A stretch of DNA of 64,000 bases, from positions 496,001 through 560,000 of the forward strand of contig CAZVHA010000001.1 in NCBI GenBank assembly GCA_964626905.1, given 5' to 3'. The translations under genes were made by a program, and so were the position numbers. This DNA comes from REEB52 sp964626905 (GTDB lineage Bacteria > Chlamydiota > Chlamydiia > Chlamydiales > SM23-39). The notes under the pieces were generated by a model. That model had not been told where the DNA came from. It saw only the letters and a program-made list of their open reading frames with translations, and did no database searches. Positions 63,749 to 64,000 of the stretch are shown in pieces (within the stretch, counting starts at the first letter, position 1; every line of letters starts with the position of its first letter).

Positions 63749-64000
63749 TTAACATTTTGGAACTCCGGTGAAGAACCATTCAAGATCGAGGCAGCTTTTC
63801 CTAACATCTTTGATGGCTCGGCGCGTAAACTGAGGGCAAGCGTAGGCATTGAGATATTGAAGCTTAGGGCAGTATTTCGCAATAGCTCGGAGTGCTCGGT
63901 CTGTAAGCTTATAGCAACCGTGAACATCAAGACGTTTAAGACTATTGAATTTCTGAATAAACCAAATAAAACCGCCGTTAGAAAACTGTTTGTTGGAAAT
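63749..64000 (-). CDS. 3' end of a cysteine-containing leucine-rich repeat (AMN1/F-box-LRR type) protein
   Basis: Open from the right edge to a TAA at 63749-63751; 83 residues are visible and the 5' end lies outside the window. Repeats follow LKRLDVHGCYKLTDRALRAIAKYCPKLQYLNAYACPQFTRRAI, i.e. LxxLxLxxCxxITDxxLxxLxxxCPxL, the cysteine-type LRR of F-box/AMN1 proteins. Common in eukaryotes and in intracellular bacteria that borrow host-like domains. Could be a host-directed effector. Too short to test for an F-box. Confidence 0.75.
   Translation of the reverse strand: MSNKQFSNGGFIWFIQKFNSLKRLDVHGCYKLTDRALRAIAKYCPKLQYLNAYACPQFTRRAIKDVRKSCLDLEWFFTGVPKC

Overview
The window comes from a member of the Chlamydiota, most likely an environmental (Parachlamydiales-type) lineage. 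The evidence is gene order and gene architecture. The runs rpmE-prfA-prmC-ffh-rpsP-trmD-rplS-rnhB-gmk-(rpoZ-like)-metG-recD2, lptG/lptF-tilS-ftsH-pnp-rpsO-tadA and msbA-accA-himD follow the order I know from Chlamydia. AroD and AroE are fused, FtsH carries the very large chlamydial periplasmic insert, and tRNA-Asn occurs beside a non-discriminating-type AspRS. Genes absent from the reduced Chlamydiaceae (L,D-transpeptidase, Tdh/Kbl, GT90 and GT11-like glycosyltransferases, a cysteine-type LRR protein) point to an amoeba- or protist-associated relative. Species cannot be named from the sequence alone.

Layout. 1-7.4 kb: envelope genes (GT-B-like protein, MsbA, AccA, L,D-transpeptidase). 7.4-12.2 kb: HU/IHF protein, TyrS, RpiA, HPr, PepF. 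12.2-17.3 kb: groES-groL behind a CIRCE operator, an AsmA-like protein, a DedA-like protein, RF3. 17.3-24.3 kb: a small unknown gene, an IS5-type MITE, Kbl-Tdh threonine catabolism, two AT-rich genes behind a duplicated promoter, and AroC/AroDE. 24.3-31.2 kb: an AT-rich accessory region bounded by a MITE and a tRNA-Asn gene. It encodes a divergent SDR, a GT-B-like protein, a secreted zeta-kinase-like protein with a coupled partner, a fucosyltransferase-like protein and a Ser/Thr kinase; several of these enzyme-like proteins start with signal peptides. 31.3-44.1 kb: translation, secretion and replication core genes, with a GT90 glycosyltransferase inserted. 44.2-47.0 kb: inactive rhomboid-like protein, GT-A-like protein, TadA and small proteins. 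47.1-51.5 kb: rpsO-pnp and an archaeal-type AspRS fused to a YbaK-type editing domain. 51.5-60.7 kb: FtsH, TilS, LptF/LptG, a kinase-like protein and an M32 carboxypeptidase. 60.7-64.0 kb: thioesterase, rpsI-rplM, MiaB, and the 3' end of an LRR gene.

The less ordinary content is in small non-coding structures and odd protein architectures. There are at least five palindromic or MITE-like elements, most abutting stop codons. Two of them share terminal repeats and TAA target duplications, and one has IS903-like ends with a 9-bp duplication. A 46-bp promoter cassette is duplicated before two unrelated genes. Unusual proteins are an EF-hand inside MsbA, the AspRS-YbaK fusion, a secreted zeta-like kinase with an altered P-loop, a rhomboid lacking catalytic residues, and a kinase-like protein coupled to the LPS exporter genes. 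Base composition statements are by eye. No database search was possible.
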